Below are positions 34,584 through 43,628 of a stretch of DNA of 64,000 nucleotides, piece after piece. The position numbers and the translations under genes are program-made. The notes beneath the pieces were generated by a model. The model made no database searches. It was given only the letters and a program-made list of their open reading frames with translations, and was not told where the DNA came from. The stretch comes from Ciceribacter ferrooxidans (GTDB lineage Bacteria > Pseudomonadota > Alphaproteobacteria > Rhizobiales > Rhizobiaceae): positions 186,001 through 250,000 of the forward strand of contig NZ_SDVB01000191.1 in the NCBI RefSeq assembly GCF_004137355.1, written 5' to 3'. The first letter of the stretch is position 1; each line of letters opens with the position of its first letter.

Positions 34584-35842
34584 GTAACGACATGTCCAAT
34601 CAAAGCCGCACGTCCTCAAAGGCACTCGATCGCAGCGACGAGCGCGTGACGCATGCCGAGGGAATCTCCGGCATGATCCGCGCCTTCGTCGGGCGAGTGC
34701 GTTCCGGCGACCTCGGAATGCTGCCCGTTGCGGTCGGGCTCGTCGTCATCTCGACCATCTTCAGCATCCTCAATCCGATCTTCCTGGCGCCGAACAACCT
34801 CGTCAACCTGCTCTTCGACTGCGCAACCGTCGGGATCATTTCGCTTGGCATCGTCTGCGTCCTGCTGCTTGGGGAAATTGATCTTTCCGTCGGATCGATG
34901 AGCGGACTGGCATCGGCCATCATCGGCGTGCTCTGGGTGAACACGGGCGTGCCGCTGCTGCTTGCGATCGGTCTTGCACTCGCGACCGGGGCCGCCGTCG
35001 GCGCGCTCTATGCGCTTCTCTATACCCGTCTCGGGATGCCGAGTTTCGTTGCCACGCTTGCTGGCCTGCTCGCGCTGCTCGGGATGCAGCTCTATATTCT
35101 CGGACCGACCGGCAGCATCAACCTGCCCTACGCCTCGCCGCTCGTCCGCTTCGGCCAGATCTTGGTGATGCCGGCATGGCTTTCGCATCTGCTGGCGCTG
35201 GCGCCCGGAGCGGTCATCATCGTCGCAGGGCTTGCCGTCCGCCGCCGCCGGCAGACCGTCAATCTTTCCTCCCGGCCCGTGAGCACACTCGTCTTCAAGG
35301 CTGCAGTTCTGACGCTCGCAGTCGAAGGCGCGATCTACTACCTCAACGTCGGTCGCGGCGTGCCGTGGATGTTCGGCCTCTTTGTCTTGCTGGTCGTCGT
35401 CCTGAACTACGCACTCACCAAGACGAAATGGGGCCGCTCGATCTTCGCCGTCGGCGGCAACCGGGAAGCCGCGCGCCGCTCCGGCATCAACGTGCGGCGG
35501 ATCTATCTCAGTGCCTTCATGCTGTGCTCGACGCTCGCCACGCTCGGCGGCATTCTCTCGGCGTCGAGACTCGCGTCGTCGAGCCAGCAGGCCGGAACGG
35601 GCGACGTCAACCTGAACGCGATTGCCGCGGCGGTCATCGGGGGAACGAGCCTGTTTGGCGGTCGCGGCAGCGCCTATTCGGCGCTCCTCGGCATCATCGT
35701 CATCCAGGCGATTTCGAACGGCTTGACGCTTCTGAACCTCAGCTCGTCATTGCGTTACATGATCACCGGCGCCGTGCTCGCGATTGCCGTCATCGTCGAC
35801 TCGCTTGCCCGCCGCTCGCGCGTCAGCCATGGCCGCGCCTGA
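34580..35842 (+). CDS. Sugar ABC transporter permease (XylH/FrcC-like)
   Basis: Inner-membrane permease of the ribose/xylose family (BPD_transp_2), 420 aa with about ten to twelve hydrophobic segments. Family motifs: [20 protein letters not shown] near residue 90-110 and the C-terminal [20 protein letters not shown], then [21 protein letters not shown] hydrophilic N-terminal tail of about 45 residues precedes the first segment. Follows the ATPase with a four-base overlap. Confidence 0.93.
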   Translation: MSNDMSNQSRTSSKALDRSDERVTHAEGISGMIRAFVGRVRSGDLGMLPVAVGLVVISTIFSILNPIFLAPNNLVNLLFDCATVGIISLGIVCVLLLGEIDLSVGSMSGLASAIIGVLWVNTGVPLLLAIGLALATGAAVGALYALLYTRLGMPSFVATLAGLLALLGMQLYILGPTGSINLPYASPLVRFGQILVMPAWLSHLLALAPGAVIIVAGLAVRRRRQTVNLSSRPVSTLVFKAAVLTLAVEGAIYYLNVGRGVPWMFGLFVLLVVVLNYALTKTKWGRSIFAVGGNREAARRSGINVRRIYLSAFMLCSTLATLGGILSASRLASSSQQAGTGDVNLNAIAAAVIGGTSLFGGRGSAYSALLGIIVIQAISNGLTLLNLSSSLRYMITGAVLAIAVIVDSLARRSRVSHGRA

Positions 35843-35864
35843 ACAAGAAGACTGGAGAACAACC

Positions 35865-36593
35865 ATGACCGAACTCATGAAGGGCAAGATTGCCGCGATC
35901 ACCGGGGCGGCATCGGGCATCGGGCTCGCATGCGCACGCACGCTTATTGCAGAAGGTGCGACTGTGGTGCTGATCGACCGCGCCAGAGAGAAGCTCGACG
36001 CGCTTTGCGCCGAACTCGGCGAAAGAGCGCGGCCACTGGTGGTCGACCTCCTGAACGGCGCGGAAGTCTCCGGCATGCTGCCGCGGATCCTCGATGTCGC
36101 CGGCGGTCTCGATATCTTCCACGCGAATGCAGGGGCCTATATCGGCGGGCCGGTCGCAGAAGGCGATCCGGACGCCTGGGACCGAATGCTGAACCTCAAT
36201 ATCAATGCGGCCTTCCGCTCGGTTCATGCGGTACTGCCGCACATGATTGCGCAGAAATCGGGAGATATCCTGTTCACCAGCTCGATCGCCGGGGTCGTGC
36301 CGGTGGTCTGGGAGCCGATCTATACGGCCTCCAAGTTCGCGGTACAGGCCTTCGTGCATTCGACCCGCCGCCAGGTCGCACAGCATGGCGTGCGCATCGG
36401 CGCCGTCCTGCCCGGTCCCGTGGTGACGGCACTTCTCGACGACTGGCCGAAAGCCAAGATGGAGGAGGCGCTCGCCAATGGCAGCCTGATGCAGCCGAAG
36501 GAGGTGGCCGACGCCGTCCTCTTCATGCTGACGCGCCCGCGCAACGTGACGATCCGCGATCTGGTAATTCTACCCAACAGCGTTGACCTGTGA
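35865..36593 (+). CDS. SDR polyol dehydrogenase (ribitol 2-dehydrogenase-like)
   Basis: Short-chain dehydrogenase, 242 aa. Cofactor loop [15 protein letters not shown] motif FHANAGAY, catalytic Ser in [11 protein letters not shown] and YxxxK as YTASK. The segment [20 protein letters not shown] is typical of ribitol/polyol dehydrogenases. The ATG at 35865 has CTGGAGAACAACC upstream. It would oxidise an imported pentitol to a ketopentose, which the following FGGY kinase could phosphorylate. Exact polyol not determined. Confidence 0.88.
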   Translation: MTELMKGKIAAITGAASGIGLACARTLIAEGATVVLIDRAREKLDALCAELGERARPLVVDLLNGAEVSGMLPRILDVAGGLDIFHANAGAYIGGPVAEGDPDAWDRMLNLNINAAFRSVHAVLPHMIAQKSGDILFTSSIAGVVPVVWEPIYTASKFAVQAFVHSTRRQVAQHGVRIGAVLPGPVVTALLDDWPKAKMEEALANGSLMQPKEVADAVLFMLTRPRNVTIRDLVILPNSVDL

Positions 36594-36662
36594 CCTGCAG
36601 CAGCGTCAGAGCCCTGTGATTAGTCGATGTTTCGAGCCATGACGATGACCGAGGAGGAAACC

Positions 36663-38282
36663 ATGTCTGCGACAGGAGAGGCGCGCCACGTCATCGGCAT
36701 CGATGTGGGCACCGGCAGTGCGCGCGCCGGGCTCTTCGATCTTTCCGGCAACATGCTCGCCGTCGCCAGACGCGACATTTCGCTCTTCCGCGAGGCGGGC
36801 GCGATCGTCGAGCAGTCGAGTACCGAGATCTGGAACGTCGTCTGTGCCATCGTCCGCGAGGTGGTCGCCTCAGCCAAGGTGGATGCGGCGACCGTGGTCG
36901 GCATCGGCTTCGACGCGACCTGCTCGCTGGTCGTGCTCGGCGAAGGCGGTGTTCCGCTTACGGTTGGCCCATCCGGCGATGCGGACCGCGACATCATCGT
37001 GTGGATGGATCACCGGGCGGTTGAACAGGCCGAACGCATCAATGTGCTCGGCCACGAGGTCCTGCGCTATGTCGGCGGGCGCATCTCGCCGGAGATGGAA
37101 ACGCCGAAGATCCTGTGGCTCAAGGAGAACAGGCCGGAGACCTTCGCGCAAGCCTGGCAGTTCTTCGACCTCGCCGATTTCCTCTCCTGGAAGGCGACGG
37201 GCGATCTCGCGCGCTCGACCTGTACCGTCACCTGCAAATGGACCTATCTTGCACACGAGAGGCGGTGGGATCCGGGATACTTCGAGACAATAGGACTTCG
37301 GGAACTGGCAGATGAAGGTTTCGCCCGGATTGGCACGCGGATCGTCGAGCCCGGCACGCGACTTGGTGAGGGACTGACGGGAGATGCCGCCCGAGCAATG
37401 GGACTGAAGCCGGGAACCGCGGTCGCGGCGGGCATGATCGACGCCCATGCCGGCGGCATCGGCACGGTTGGCATCGGTGGGCGTCCGACCGAAAATCTCG
37501 CCTATGTCTTCGGCACCTCCTCCTGCACGATGACGTCGACCAACGAGCCGGTCTTTGTGCCCGGCGTCTGGGGCCCCTATTATTCGGCGATGGTGCCCGG
37601 CATGTGGCTGAACGAGGGCGGGCAGAGCGCGGCCGGCGCGGCAATCGACCAGCTGCTCTCCTTCCATCCGGCCGCGGCGGAGGCCAGTCAGGAGGCCAGC
37701 GAGCGCGGGATTGCCCTTCCGGTCCTGATGGCTGAGGCGGCGGCGGGCAAGGTCACGCACCTGTCCGATGCGGTCAATCTCGCCGGGGATATCCACGTCG
37801 TCCCGGAATTTCTCGGCAATCGCGCGCCGTTTGCCGATCCGCATGCCCGCGCAGTCATCGCCGGACTCGGGATGGAACGGAATTTCGACAATCTCGTCGA
37901 GCTCTATGTGGCCGGCCTTTGCGGGATCGGTTATGGGCTCCGGCAGATCATCGAGACCCAGGCGCAGGCGGGCGCCCATGTCGGGCGCGTGGTGATCAGC
38001 GGAGGCGCGGGCCAGAGCGACCTCGTTCGCCAGCTTCTCGCCGATGCCTGCGGCAAGCCGGTCGTGGCGCCGCGCGCCGAGGAGCCCGTGCTGCTCGGCT
38101 CAGCGATTCTCGGCGCCGTTGCATCCGGCGCGTTCGGCGACATGACGGCGGCGATGCAGGCGTTGTGCGGCATCTCCGGGACCTATGAACCGGCTTCGGG
38201 CAGAGTTGCCGAGAGGCATGAAAAGCGCTTTCGGGCTTTCGAGCAGCTTCAGACCTGCGCGCGCGCAATACGAACCGGCTGA
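36663..38282 (+). CDS. FGGY carbohydrate kinase (ribulokinase-like)
   Basis: Sugar kinase of 539 aa. N-terminal FGGY fold begins VIGIDVGTGSARAGLFDLSG (ATP/phosphate loop); IVWMDHRAVEQAERIN is the substrate-region motif typical of the D-ribulokinase group; the second FGGY domain contains VVISGGAGQSDLVRQLLADA and the C-terminal ATP region RAEEPVLLGSAILGAVASG. The ATG at 36663 follows GAGGAGGAAACC. It completes the polyol cassette: importer, dehydrogenase, kinase. Its last ~250 bp are repeated, diverged, at 40951-41199. Confidence 0.92.
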   Translation: MSATGEARHVIGIDVGTGSARAGLFDLSGNMLAVARRDISLFREAGAIVEQSSTEIWNVVCAIVREVVASAKVDAATVVGIGFDATCSLVVLGEGGVPLTVGPSGDADRDIIVWMDHRAVEQAERINVLGHEVLRYVGGRISPEMETPKILWLKENRPETFAQAWQFFDLADFLSWKATGDLARSTCTVTCKWTYLAHERRWDPGYFETIGLRELADEGFARIGTRIVEPGTRLGEGLTGDAARAMGLKPGTAVAAGMIDAHAGGIGTVGIGGRPTENLAYVFGTSSCTMTSTNEPVFVPGVWGPYYSAMVPGMWLNEGGQSAAGAAIDQLLSFHPAAAEASQEASERGIALPVLMAEAAAGKVTHLSDAVNLAGDIHVVPEFLGNRAPFADPHARAVIAGLGMERNFDNLVELYVAGLCGIGYGLRQIIETQAQAGAHVGRVVISGGAGQSDLVRQLLADACGKPVVAPRAEEPVLLGSAILGAVASGAFGDMTAAMQALCGISGTYEPASGRVAERHEKRFRAFEQLQTCARAIRTG

Positions 38283-38623
38283 GGCGCCCGTCAGCCGAGT
38301 TCTTGCGCGAGGCCGATGAGAAGGCCTTCTGGGCCGCGGATGTAACAGAGGCGGTACGCGTCCTTGCACTGGACCACTCCACCGACGAGCTCGGCGCCGC
38401 GCGCGCGGAGGCTTTCGAGTGTTTCGTCGATATCGTCCACGGTGAACATGGCGCGGAGATAGCCGAGAGCGTTGACCGGCGCCTTGCGGTGATCCGCGAC
38501 GACCGACGCCTGATGAAACGGGAAAGCTCAAGCCGGCTTTGGCCGTCGGGTGTTCGCGTCATCGCGATCTCGACACGCTGGTCACGAAGGCCGGTGACAG
38601 GTCCGGCCCATTCCCACTCGATA
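38018..38623. repeat. Left copy of duplicated kinase-3'/VOC segment
   Basis: From the end of the FGGY kinase into a VOC-gene remnant. It aligns throughout with 40940-41560, with scattered substitutions, mainly at synonymous positions, and a few 1-2-base indels. In this copy the kinase is complete and the VOC gene truncated and frameshifted. Confidence 0.88.
38291..38623 (-). pseudogene. Truncated, frameshifted VOC-family gene remnant
   Basis: Minus-strand copy of the VOC gene at 41211-41648. The C-terminal part is readable (YRLCYIRGPEGLLIGLAQEL, stop at 38291-38293), and the middle part reads GLRDQRVEIAMTRTPDGQSR. A single-base deletion near 38507 (GACGCC against AACGGCC in the intact copy) shifts the frame between them. 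The first ~38 codons are missing; homology stops near 38623, where the sequence turns AT-rich. Confidence 0.85.
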
Positions 38624-38833
38624 GTCAATAGGCTTCAGTTCGTATTGTGATTGTTGAGCTTTCCGCTCACACACTAAATCCATACCAACTACAATACCAC
38701 CAAGTCGCCGGGACAGGATTTGCAAATCATATATGGCGATCGTTCCTGCCATTAACGCGCACGCATCATAAACGAGCGCCGCGAGAATACAGATCAAAAG
38801 AGTCTGAAACGCCACTGCATCATATGCGAAAGT

Positions 38834-38903
38834 CCGCCTTAAACGCGGATTCACAGGGATGATAAGGAATGGAATCATGTTGAAAAAACCGCGCTAAAAG
38901 CGG
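38834..38903. promoter_or_regulatory. Two copies of an inverted-repeat operator before abiEi
   Basis: CCGC-N2-TAAA-N-GCGG occurs twice, at 38834-38848 and 38889-38903, start to start 55 bp apart; the second ends 10 bp before the abiEi start codon. AbiEi antitoxins are known to repress their own promoter by binding inverted repeats, so these are strong operator candidates. Confidence 0.7.
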
Positions 38904-38913
38904 ATATTGAGAT

Positions 38914-39741
38914 ATGATTCTAGTCGAACGATCTGCTCTATCCTCCCACATTTCCAGCCTGCTTGCTGCGGGCCAAGGGGTCTTTTCCGCAGATGACGCG
39001 CAGAAGGCGCTAGGCGTCAGCCGCGGTGCATTCCTTGATGCAGCCGAGCGGTTGCAGCGGCGTGGTCATCTAGTCCGGCCACGACGCGGCTTCTATGTAA
39101 TTGTGCCGCCCCAATACGCCACGATAGGCGCGCCGCCGCCGGAGTCATATATCGACGCCCTGATGCGCCACGAAAAGCGACCCTACTATGTGGGGCTGCT
39201 GGCGGCAGCGGCGGCCCACGGCGCTTCCCATCAGGCCGTCATGGAGTTTCAGGTCATCACGAACAAGCTCCTGCCTGACATCGAGGCTGGACGGACGCGG
39301 ATCGTCTTTTCCTATCGTAAGGACATGGCGGCGGTGTCGGCGGGGATCGAGGATCGCAAGACGCAGTCAGGCTATATGAAGCTATCCTCGCCGGAGTTAA
39401 CGGCGCTCGATCTGATGCGCTACCCGCAATCCGGCGCGGGTCTGGACAATATTGCTACGGTGCTTTCCGAGCTTGCCGAACAGCTACAACCCAAAAAGCT
39501 CGCCGCCCTATCCGGCGTCTTCGAGAAAGCGGTGGTGCAACGTCTTGGGCATCTGCTCGGAAGGGTGGGGCATCCGCAGATTGCGGAGCCGATTTTCGTG
39601 GCGCTGTCTGTACGCGGGCCGCTGCCGTGGGTCGAACTCGATCCCAAACAGGCGGGCGATCCCGATTTGTCGCCGCCGATATCCGAACGCGATGAACGCT
39701 GGCGTGTGATCGTGCGCCGGCCGCCGGAGATCGATGAATGA
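38914..39741 (+). CDS. abiEi: AbiEi-type antitoxin
   Basis: 275-aa protein resembling AbiEi antitoxins of type IV toxin-antitoxin systems. An N-terminal winged helix (about residues 10-65: GQGVFSADDAQKALGVSRGA, then RRGHLVRPRRGFYVIVPP) is followed by the AbiEi C-terminal domain (YIDALMRHEKRPYYVGLLAA, HGASHQAVMEFQVIT, SSPELTALDLMRYPQSGAG). AbiEi represses its own promoter and neutralises AbiEii without a stable complex. It overlaps the toxin gene by four bases (ATGA). Base composition and flanks differ from the surrounding metabolic genes, in keeping with transfer. Confidence 0.9.
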   Translation: MILVERSALSSHISSLLAAGQGVFSADDAQKALGVSRGAFLDAAERLQRRGHLVRPRRGFYVIVPPQYATIGAPPPESYIDALMRHEKRPYYVGLLAAAAAHGASHQAVMEFQVITNKLLPDIEAGRTRIVFSYRKDMAAVSAGIEDRKTQSGYMKLSSPELTALDLMRYPQSGAGLDNIATVLSELAEQLQPKKLAALSGVFEKAVVQRLGHLLGRVGHPQIAEPIFVALSVRGPLPWVELDPKQAGDPDLSPPISERDERWRVIVRRPPEIDE

Positions 39742-40592
39742 TACCACAAGACTACATCACGGCCTGGAGCGGTGTGGCGCCGTGGGCAAACCAACGGCAA
39801 GTCGAGCAGGATCTCATTATCAGCCGCGCGATTGTCGCCATCTTCTCCGATTCGTTCCTGCACAATGAACTTCGCTTCCGCGGCGGTACGGCGCTCAACA
39901 AGCTGCATTTTCCAAAGCCGCTGCGCTATTCGGAAGACATCGATCTTGTGCGCACCACCGCCGGTCCCATCCGCCCGCTGCTGGAGCATCTGCAGGACGT
40001 TCTTGATCCGTGGTTGGGCAAGCCACGCTTCAATCAAAGTCCGGTGGCACCCAAACTTAAATACTCCGTCGAAGCCGAGGATTCATCCAGCCCGATAAAA
40101 CTCAAGATCGAAATAAACACGCGTGAACGGCAAGCTTACGATCCGCCTATCGAGCTTTCATTCGGCGTAGAGAATCCGTGGTTCACCGGTGAGGCCGCAA
40201 TCCCGACCTTCTCGCGAGAAGAAATGCTCGCGACCAAGCTACGGGCTTTGCTTCAGCGCAACAAGGGCCGCGATCTATTCGACCTCGATCACTCGCTCAC
40301 CGTGTTCCAGGGGGTGGACCCGGCCCGAATCGTCGAGTGTTTTCAGCTCTACCTCGAAAAGGCTGAACAAGCTATTTCGAGGGCTGAGGCGCAGCAGCGG
40401 ATGTTTCAGAAACTCGCCAGTCCCACCTTCTTCACCGACATGCGCCCGCTGCTTCCTACAGATCGAGCGAGAGCACTGAACGATAGAACACTCAAAGCCG
40501 CATTTGCCAAGGTGATGAAAGAACTTATCGACCGGATACCCGGTGATGAGTGGGTGAAGGCCGGAGAGATGTGGGAGCGCTTTGGTGTCTAG
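39738..40592 (+). CDS. abiEii: AbiEii-type nucleotidyltransferase toxin
   Basis: 284-aa protein of the AbiEii/AbiGii (DUF1814) nucleotidyltransferase family. Motif I is FRGGTALNKLHF, then YSEDIDLV supplying the catalytic acidic pair (D-x-D); a further acidic/basic motif is KLKIEINTRE and the late motif ATKLRALLQRNKGRDLFDLD. All motifs are intact, so the toxin should be active. Acts in the cytosol in abortive infection or plasmid maintenance; AbiEii and relatives transfer nucleotides to RNA or use GTP. Confidence 0.92.
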   Translation: MIPQDYITAWSGVAPWANQRQVEQDLIISRAIVAIFSDSFLHNELRFRGGTALNKLHFPKPLRYSEDIDLVRTTAGPIRPLLEHLQDVLDPWLGKPRFNQSPVAPKLKYSVEAEDSSSPIKLKIEINTRERQAYDPPIELSFGVENPWFTGEAAIPTFSREEMLATKLRALLQRNKGRDLFDLDHSLTVFQGVDPARIVECFQLYLEKAEQAISRAEAQQRMFQKLASPTFFTDMRPLLPTDRARALNDRTLKAAFAKVMKELIDRIPGDEWVKAGEMWERFGV

Positions 40593-40950
40593 CCAGTCTT
40601 GTGGGTTCGATGTTGCGAGCGCAATTCCTTCAGTCGATTCAGGTTTGACCGCATTGCCGAGGCGGACGTGACCGGCAAGAGTTACCGGGCCCCTTTTGGG
40701 TTCCTCTGTTGCGAGAGTCCGTTGCGCAGAAGGTCACGGAGCGGGAGGCGCGAACTGCCAGCCAATGACCGGCCGCATAAAGGCACGTTTCTGTTCGTCC
40801 CGTTGTTTCGTTGTCTTTGCCCAGCGCTGCCGCGTAATGGCGGGCAGCGCTGCTATGTGTGGGATCTCCGCGCCGCCCGCCATCGTTCCTGTACCATTCT
40901 ACAATTTCCGTCCGACGATAGGTTTGCCGTATTTTCCATCCGCCTCGAAC
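40593..40950. other. 358-bp gap after abiEii without a recognised gene
   Basis: Between the toxin stop and the start of the right duplicated segment. I see a GC-rich imperfect dyad around 40828-40856 (CAGCGCTGCCGCG...GGCAGCGCTG) but no coding potential with a ribosome-binding site. It is probably part of the inserted DNA. Confidence 0.55.
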
Positions 40951-41560
40951 GCCAGCTTCTCGCCGATGCCTGCGGCAAGCCGGTCGTGGCGCCGCGAGCC
41001 GAGGAGCCCGTGCTCCTCGGTTCTGCGATCCTCGGCGCGGTCGCTTCCGGCGCCTTCATCGACATGACAGCCGCGATGCAGGCGCTGAGCGGCGTCTCCG
41101 GGACCTATGAACCGGCCACGAGCGGGGTTGCCGAGACGCATGAAAGGCGCTTCCGGGCGTTCGAGCAGCTTCAGACCTGCGCGCGCAATACGGACCGGCC
41201 GAGGCGCCGCTCAGCCGAGTTCTTGCGCGAGCCCGATGAGAAGCCCTTCCGGCCCGCGGATGTAGCAGAGCCGATAGATGTCCTTGTAGTCGACGACTTC
41301 GCCGACGAGTTCAGCGCCGCGTGTGCGGAGCCTTTCCAGCGTTTCGTCGATATCATCGACGGTGAACATGACGCGGAGATAGCCGAAAGCGTTGACCGGC
41401 GCCTTGCGGTGATCTGCGATGACCAACGGCCTGATGAAGCGGGAAAGTTCGAGCCGGCTGTGACGGTCCGGTGTCCGCATCATCGCGACTTCGACGCTCT
41501 GGTCGCCGAGCCCGGTGACGCGTCCGGCCCACTCCCCTTCGATCATCGCTCCACCTTCGA
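40940..41560. repeat. Right copy of duplicated kinase-3'/VOC segment
   Basis: Aligns with 38018-38623. In this copy the kinase is cut off at its 5' side and the VOC gene is complete. Copies differ at scattered positions, so they are not a recent exact duplication. Confidence 0.88.
40951..41199 (+). pseudogene. 3' fragment of an FGGY kinase gene
   Basis: Reads QLLADACGKPVVAPRAEEPV then LLGSAILGAVASGAFIDMTA and RFRAFEQLQTCAR in frame, matching the last ~80 residues of the kinase ending at 38282. Two bases are missing near 41182, so the native stop is lost. No start site or 5' part is present. Confidence 0.85.
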
Positions 41561-41648
41561 ACTCGAGCCCGAGCTCGCGAAAGAACTCGACTGCGCCTTC
41601 GAGGTCTTCGACGACGATGCCCATATTATCCATTCGCTTGAGCGCCAT
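41211..41648 (-). CDS. VOC (glyoxalase/bleomycin-resistance-fold) protein
   Basis: 145-aa protein with the paired beta-alpha-beta-beta-beta pattern: RMDNMGIVVEDLEGAVEFFR at the N-terminus and VMFTVDDIDETLERLRTRGA in the second half, ending YIRGPEGLLIGLAQELG. Such proteins bind a divalent metal and act in lyase, isomerase or dioxygenase reactions; the role here is unknown. It is the intact version of the remnant at 38291-38623. Convergent with the kinase fragment. Confidence 0.88.
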   Translation of the reverse strand: MALKRMDNMGIVVEDLEGAVEFFRELGLEFEGGAMIEGEWAGRVTGLGDQSVEVAMMRTPDRHSRLELSRFIRPLVIADHRKAPVNAFGYLRVMFTVDDIDETLERLRTRGAELVGEVVDYKDIYRLCYIRGPEGLLIGLAQELG

Positions 41649-41736
41649 GCTTCCAGTCTCCCAAGGTGTCGTGCCAGTCTATTGGCCGTGACCCGGTCTG
41701 CCAACCGGAAGGGTCGGGGCCGCCGTTTTGCCGCCG

Positions 41737-42804
41737 TCAGAGCCGCCGTTCCGTGTCGGCAGCGAAGAGGTGAATCTGCGACGACGCAAACTTGAGACCG
41801 ACGACGTCGCCGGGGGAAACATGCGTCCGTCCGTTAACGACGACCACGAGCTGCGGTGACGTGGCCGTGGTGAGGTAGGTTGCCGATCCTGTGGATTCGA
41901 CGATCGCGACCGGTACCTCGAGGATGCCTTCACCGCGCGGAACGATCGTCACGTGCTCGGGTCGGAGACCCAACATCACTTCCTTTCCGGGGACGATGGG
42001 AACGTCGGTTGCCACATGCTGTCGTCCGTTGAGTTCAAGAACGAGCGAGTGCCCATCGACGCCGCCGGTTGCGGGCATGAAGTTCATTGCCGGCGAGCCG
42101 ATGAAACCGGCGACGAACTTGTTGACCGGCTTGTCATAGAGGTCGAGCGGGCGGCCCTGCTGTTCGATGACGCCGGCGCGCATGACGACCACATGGTCGG
42201 CCATGGTCATCGCCTCGATCTGGTCGTGGGTCACGTAGACGGAGGTCGCGCCGAGGCGATCGTGCAGCGCGCGGATTTCCTTGCGCATGTGGACGCGCAA
42301 TGCCGCGTCGAGGTTCGAAAGCGACTCGTCGAAGAGGAAGGCCTTCGGATGGCGGATGATCGCCCGGCTCATCGCGACGCGCTGGCGCTGGCCGCCGGAA
42401 AGTTCGCGCGGGTACCGTCCGAGCAGGTGGGAGAGGCCGGTCGTTTGAGCGACCTCCTCGGCTGCCTTCTTCGCTTCCGCCTTCGGCGTGCCGCGGATGC
42501 GCAGGCTGTACGTGAGGTTTTGCTCGACCGTCATGTGGGGATAGAGTGCGTAGGATTGAAAGACCATCGCGACGTCGCGCTTGCGCGGCGGCACCTTGTC
42601 CATGACCTCACCCGCTATCTTCAATGTTCCGGTCGAGATGCTCTCGAGACCCGCAAGCGAGCGCAGGAGCGTGGACTTGCCGCAGCCGGAGGGGCCGACA
42701 AGCGCAGTGAAGCTGCCCTTGCGGATCGACAGGTCGATGTTCTTCAGGGCATGGTAGGCACCGTAATGTTTGTTGACACCGGAGAGTTCGATCTGGGCGG
42801 TCAT
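41737..42804 (-). CDS. Sugar ABC transporter ATPase (UgpC/MsmK type)
   Basis: 355-aa ATPase of the CUT1 family: Walker A LVGPSGCGKSTLLRSLAGLE, Q-loop MVFQSYALYPHMTVEQNL, signature [20 protein letters not shown], Walker B AFLFDESLSNLD (Ser instead of the usual Pro after DE), and a C-terminal MalK-type regulatory domain (LGLRPEHVTIVPRGEGILEV). The ATG at 42804 overlaps the upstream permease stop by four bases. Last gene of the leftward sugar operon. Confidence 0.93.
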   Translation of the reverse strand: MTAQIELSGVNKHYGAYHALKNIDLSIRKGSFTALVGPSGCGKSTLLRSLAGLESISTGTLKIAGEVMDKVPPRKRDVAMVFQSYALYPHMTVEQNLTYSLRIRGTPKAEAKKAAEEVAQTTGLSHLLGRYPRELSGGQRQRVAMSRAIIRHPKAFLFDESLSNLDAALRVHMRKEIRALHDRLGATSVYVTHDQIEAMTMADHVVVMRAGVIEQQGRPLDLYDKPVNKFVAGFIGSPAMNFMPATGGVDGHSLVLELNGRQHVATDVPIVPGKEVMLGLRPEHVTIVPRGEGILEVPVAIVESTGSATYLTTATSPQLVVVVNGRTHVSPGDVVGLKFASSQIHLFAADTERRL

Positions 42805-43628
42805 TTCAGCGCTCCTGAAGTCAGGCCGGAGACGATGCGGCGTTGCATGACGACGAAGACGGCGAGGATCGGCGTCACATAGATGGTCGCGTAGGCCATG
42901 ATATTGTTCCACTCGTTGGTGTTCGGACCCATGAAGCTGTTGAGGCCCACGCTGGCGGGCTGGAGCTCCACTGCCTGGATCATCGACTTCGAATAGACGA
43001 ACTCGCCGAAGGCCTGCATGAAGATGAGGATGGCGCTGACCAGGATGCCGTTCTTTGCGAGCGGCAACACGATGTTGAAGAAGGCGCCGATGCGGGAATT
43101 GCCGTCGACGAGTGCTGCCTCCTCCAGTTCCTGCGGTACGCTCATGAAGGTGGCGCGCACGAGGACGATGAAGAAGGGCATGCTTTTGGCGGCGATCGCC
43201 AGAACGACGGCAAGCCGCGGGGAGGAGAGAAGCCCGATCTGCGAGAAACCGACGAAGATCGGCGTGATCATCAGCGAGGCCGGCAGCACCTGCAGCATGA
43301 GGATAAGAAAGAGGCCGACGTCGATCCAGACATTGCGGTAACGCGCGAGCACATAGGCGCAGCCGGTGCCGAGCAGCGCGATGACGGAAACCGCGCCGCA
43401 GGCAATCACCAGCGAGTTCCAGATGTAGCGGCCCATGGACCGGCTTTCCCAGACTTCGCCGTAGATCTGCCACTGCGGGTCGCGCGGCCAGAAATCCGGT
43501 GGATTGGCAAACATCGCCGAGCCGGATTTGAGCGCGGTGACATACATCCAGTAGAGCGGAAAGAGATAAATCGCGGCAAGCATGATCGCGACGCCGAGCA
43601 TGATCCTTTCTCGAAGGGTGTGGCTCAT
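42801..43628 (-). CDS. CUT1 sugar permease (MalG-like)
   Basis: 275-aa inner-membrane permease with about six segments (MLGVAIMLAAIYLFPLYWMY near the N-terminus). The EAA loop reads VPQELEEAALVDGNSRIGAF and the C-terminus GLTSGALK matches the MalG family. Overlaps its partner permease by four bases on one side and the ATPase by four on the other. Confidence 0.93.
   Translation of the reverse strand: MSHTLRERIMLGVAIMLAAIYLFPLYWMYVTALKSGSAMFANPPDFWPRDPQWQIYGEVWESRSMGRYIWNSLVIACGAVSVIALLGTGCAYVLARYRNVWIDVGLFLILMLQVLPASLMITPIFVGFSQIGLLSSPRLAVVLAIAAKSMPFFIVLVRATFMSVPQELEEAALVDGNSRIGAFFNIVLPLAKNGILVSAILIFMQAFGEFVYSKSMIQAVELQPASVGLNSFMGPNTNEWNNIMAYATIYVTPILAVFVVMQRRIVSGLTSGALK

Noticed and set aside
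38582-38878. Minus-strand 98-codon frame with hydrophobic stretches upstream of abiEi
   Set aside because: It crosses the homology breakpoint of the VOC remnant and the operator region of abiEi, with no ribosome-binding site or recognised family.
40599-41795. Open frame of ~398 codons across the right duplicated segment
   Set aside because: Only residues from the kinase 3' fragment are recognisable; it lies opposite the VOC gene and has no start site matching a protein family. Treated as a kinase remnant.
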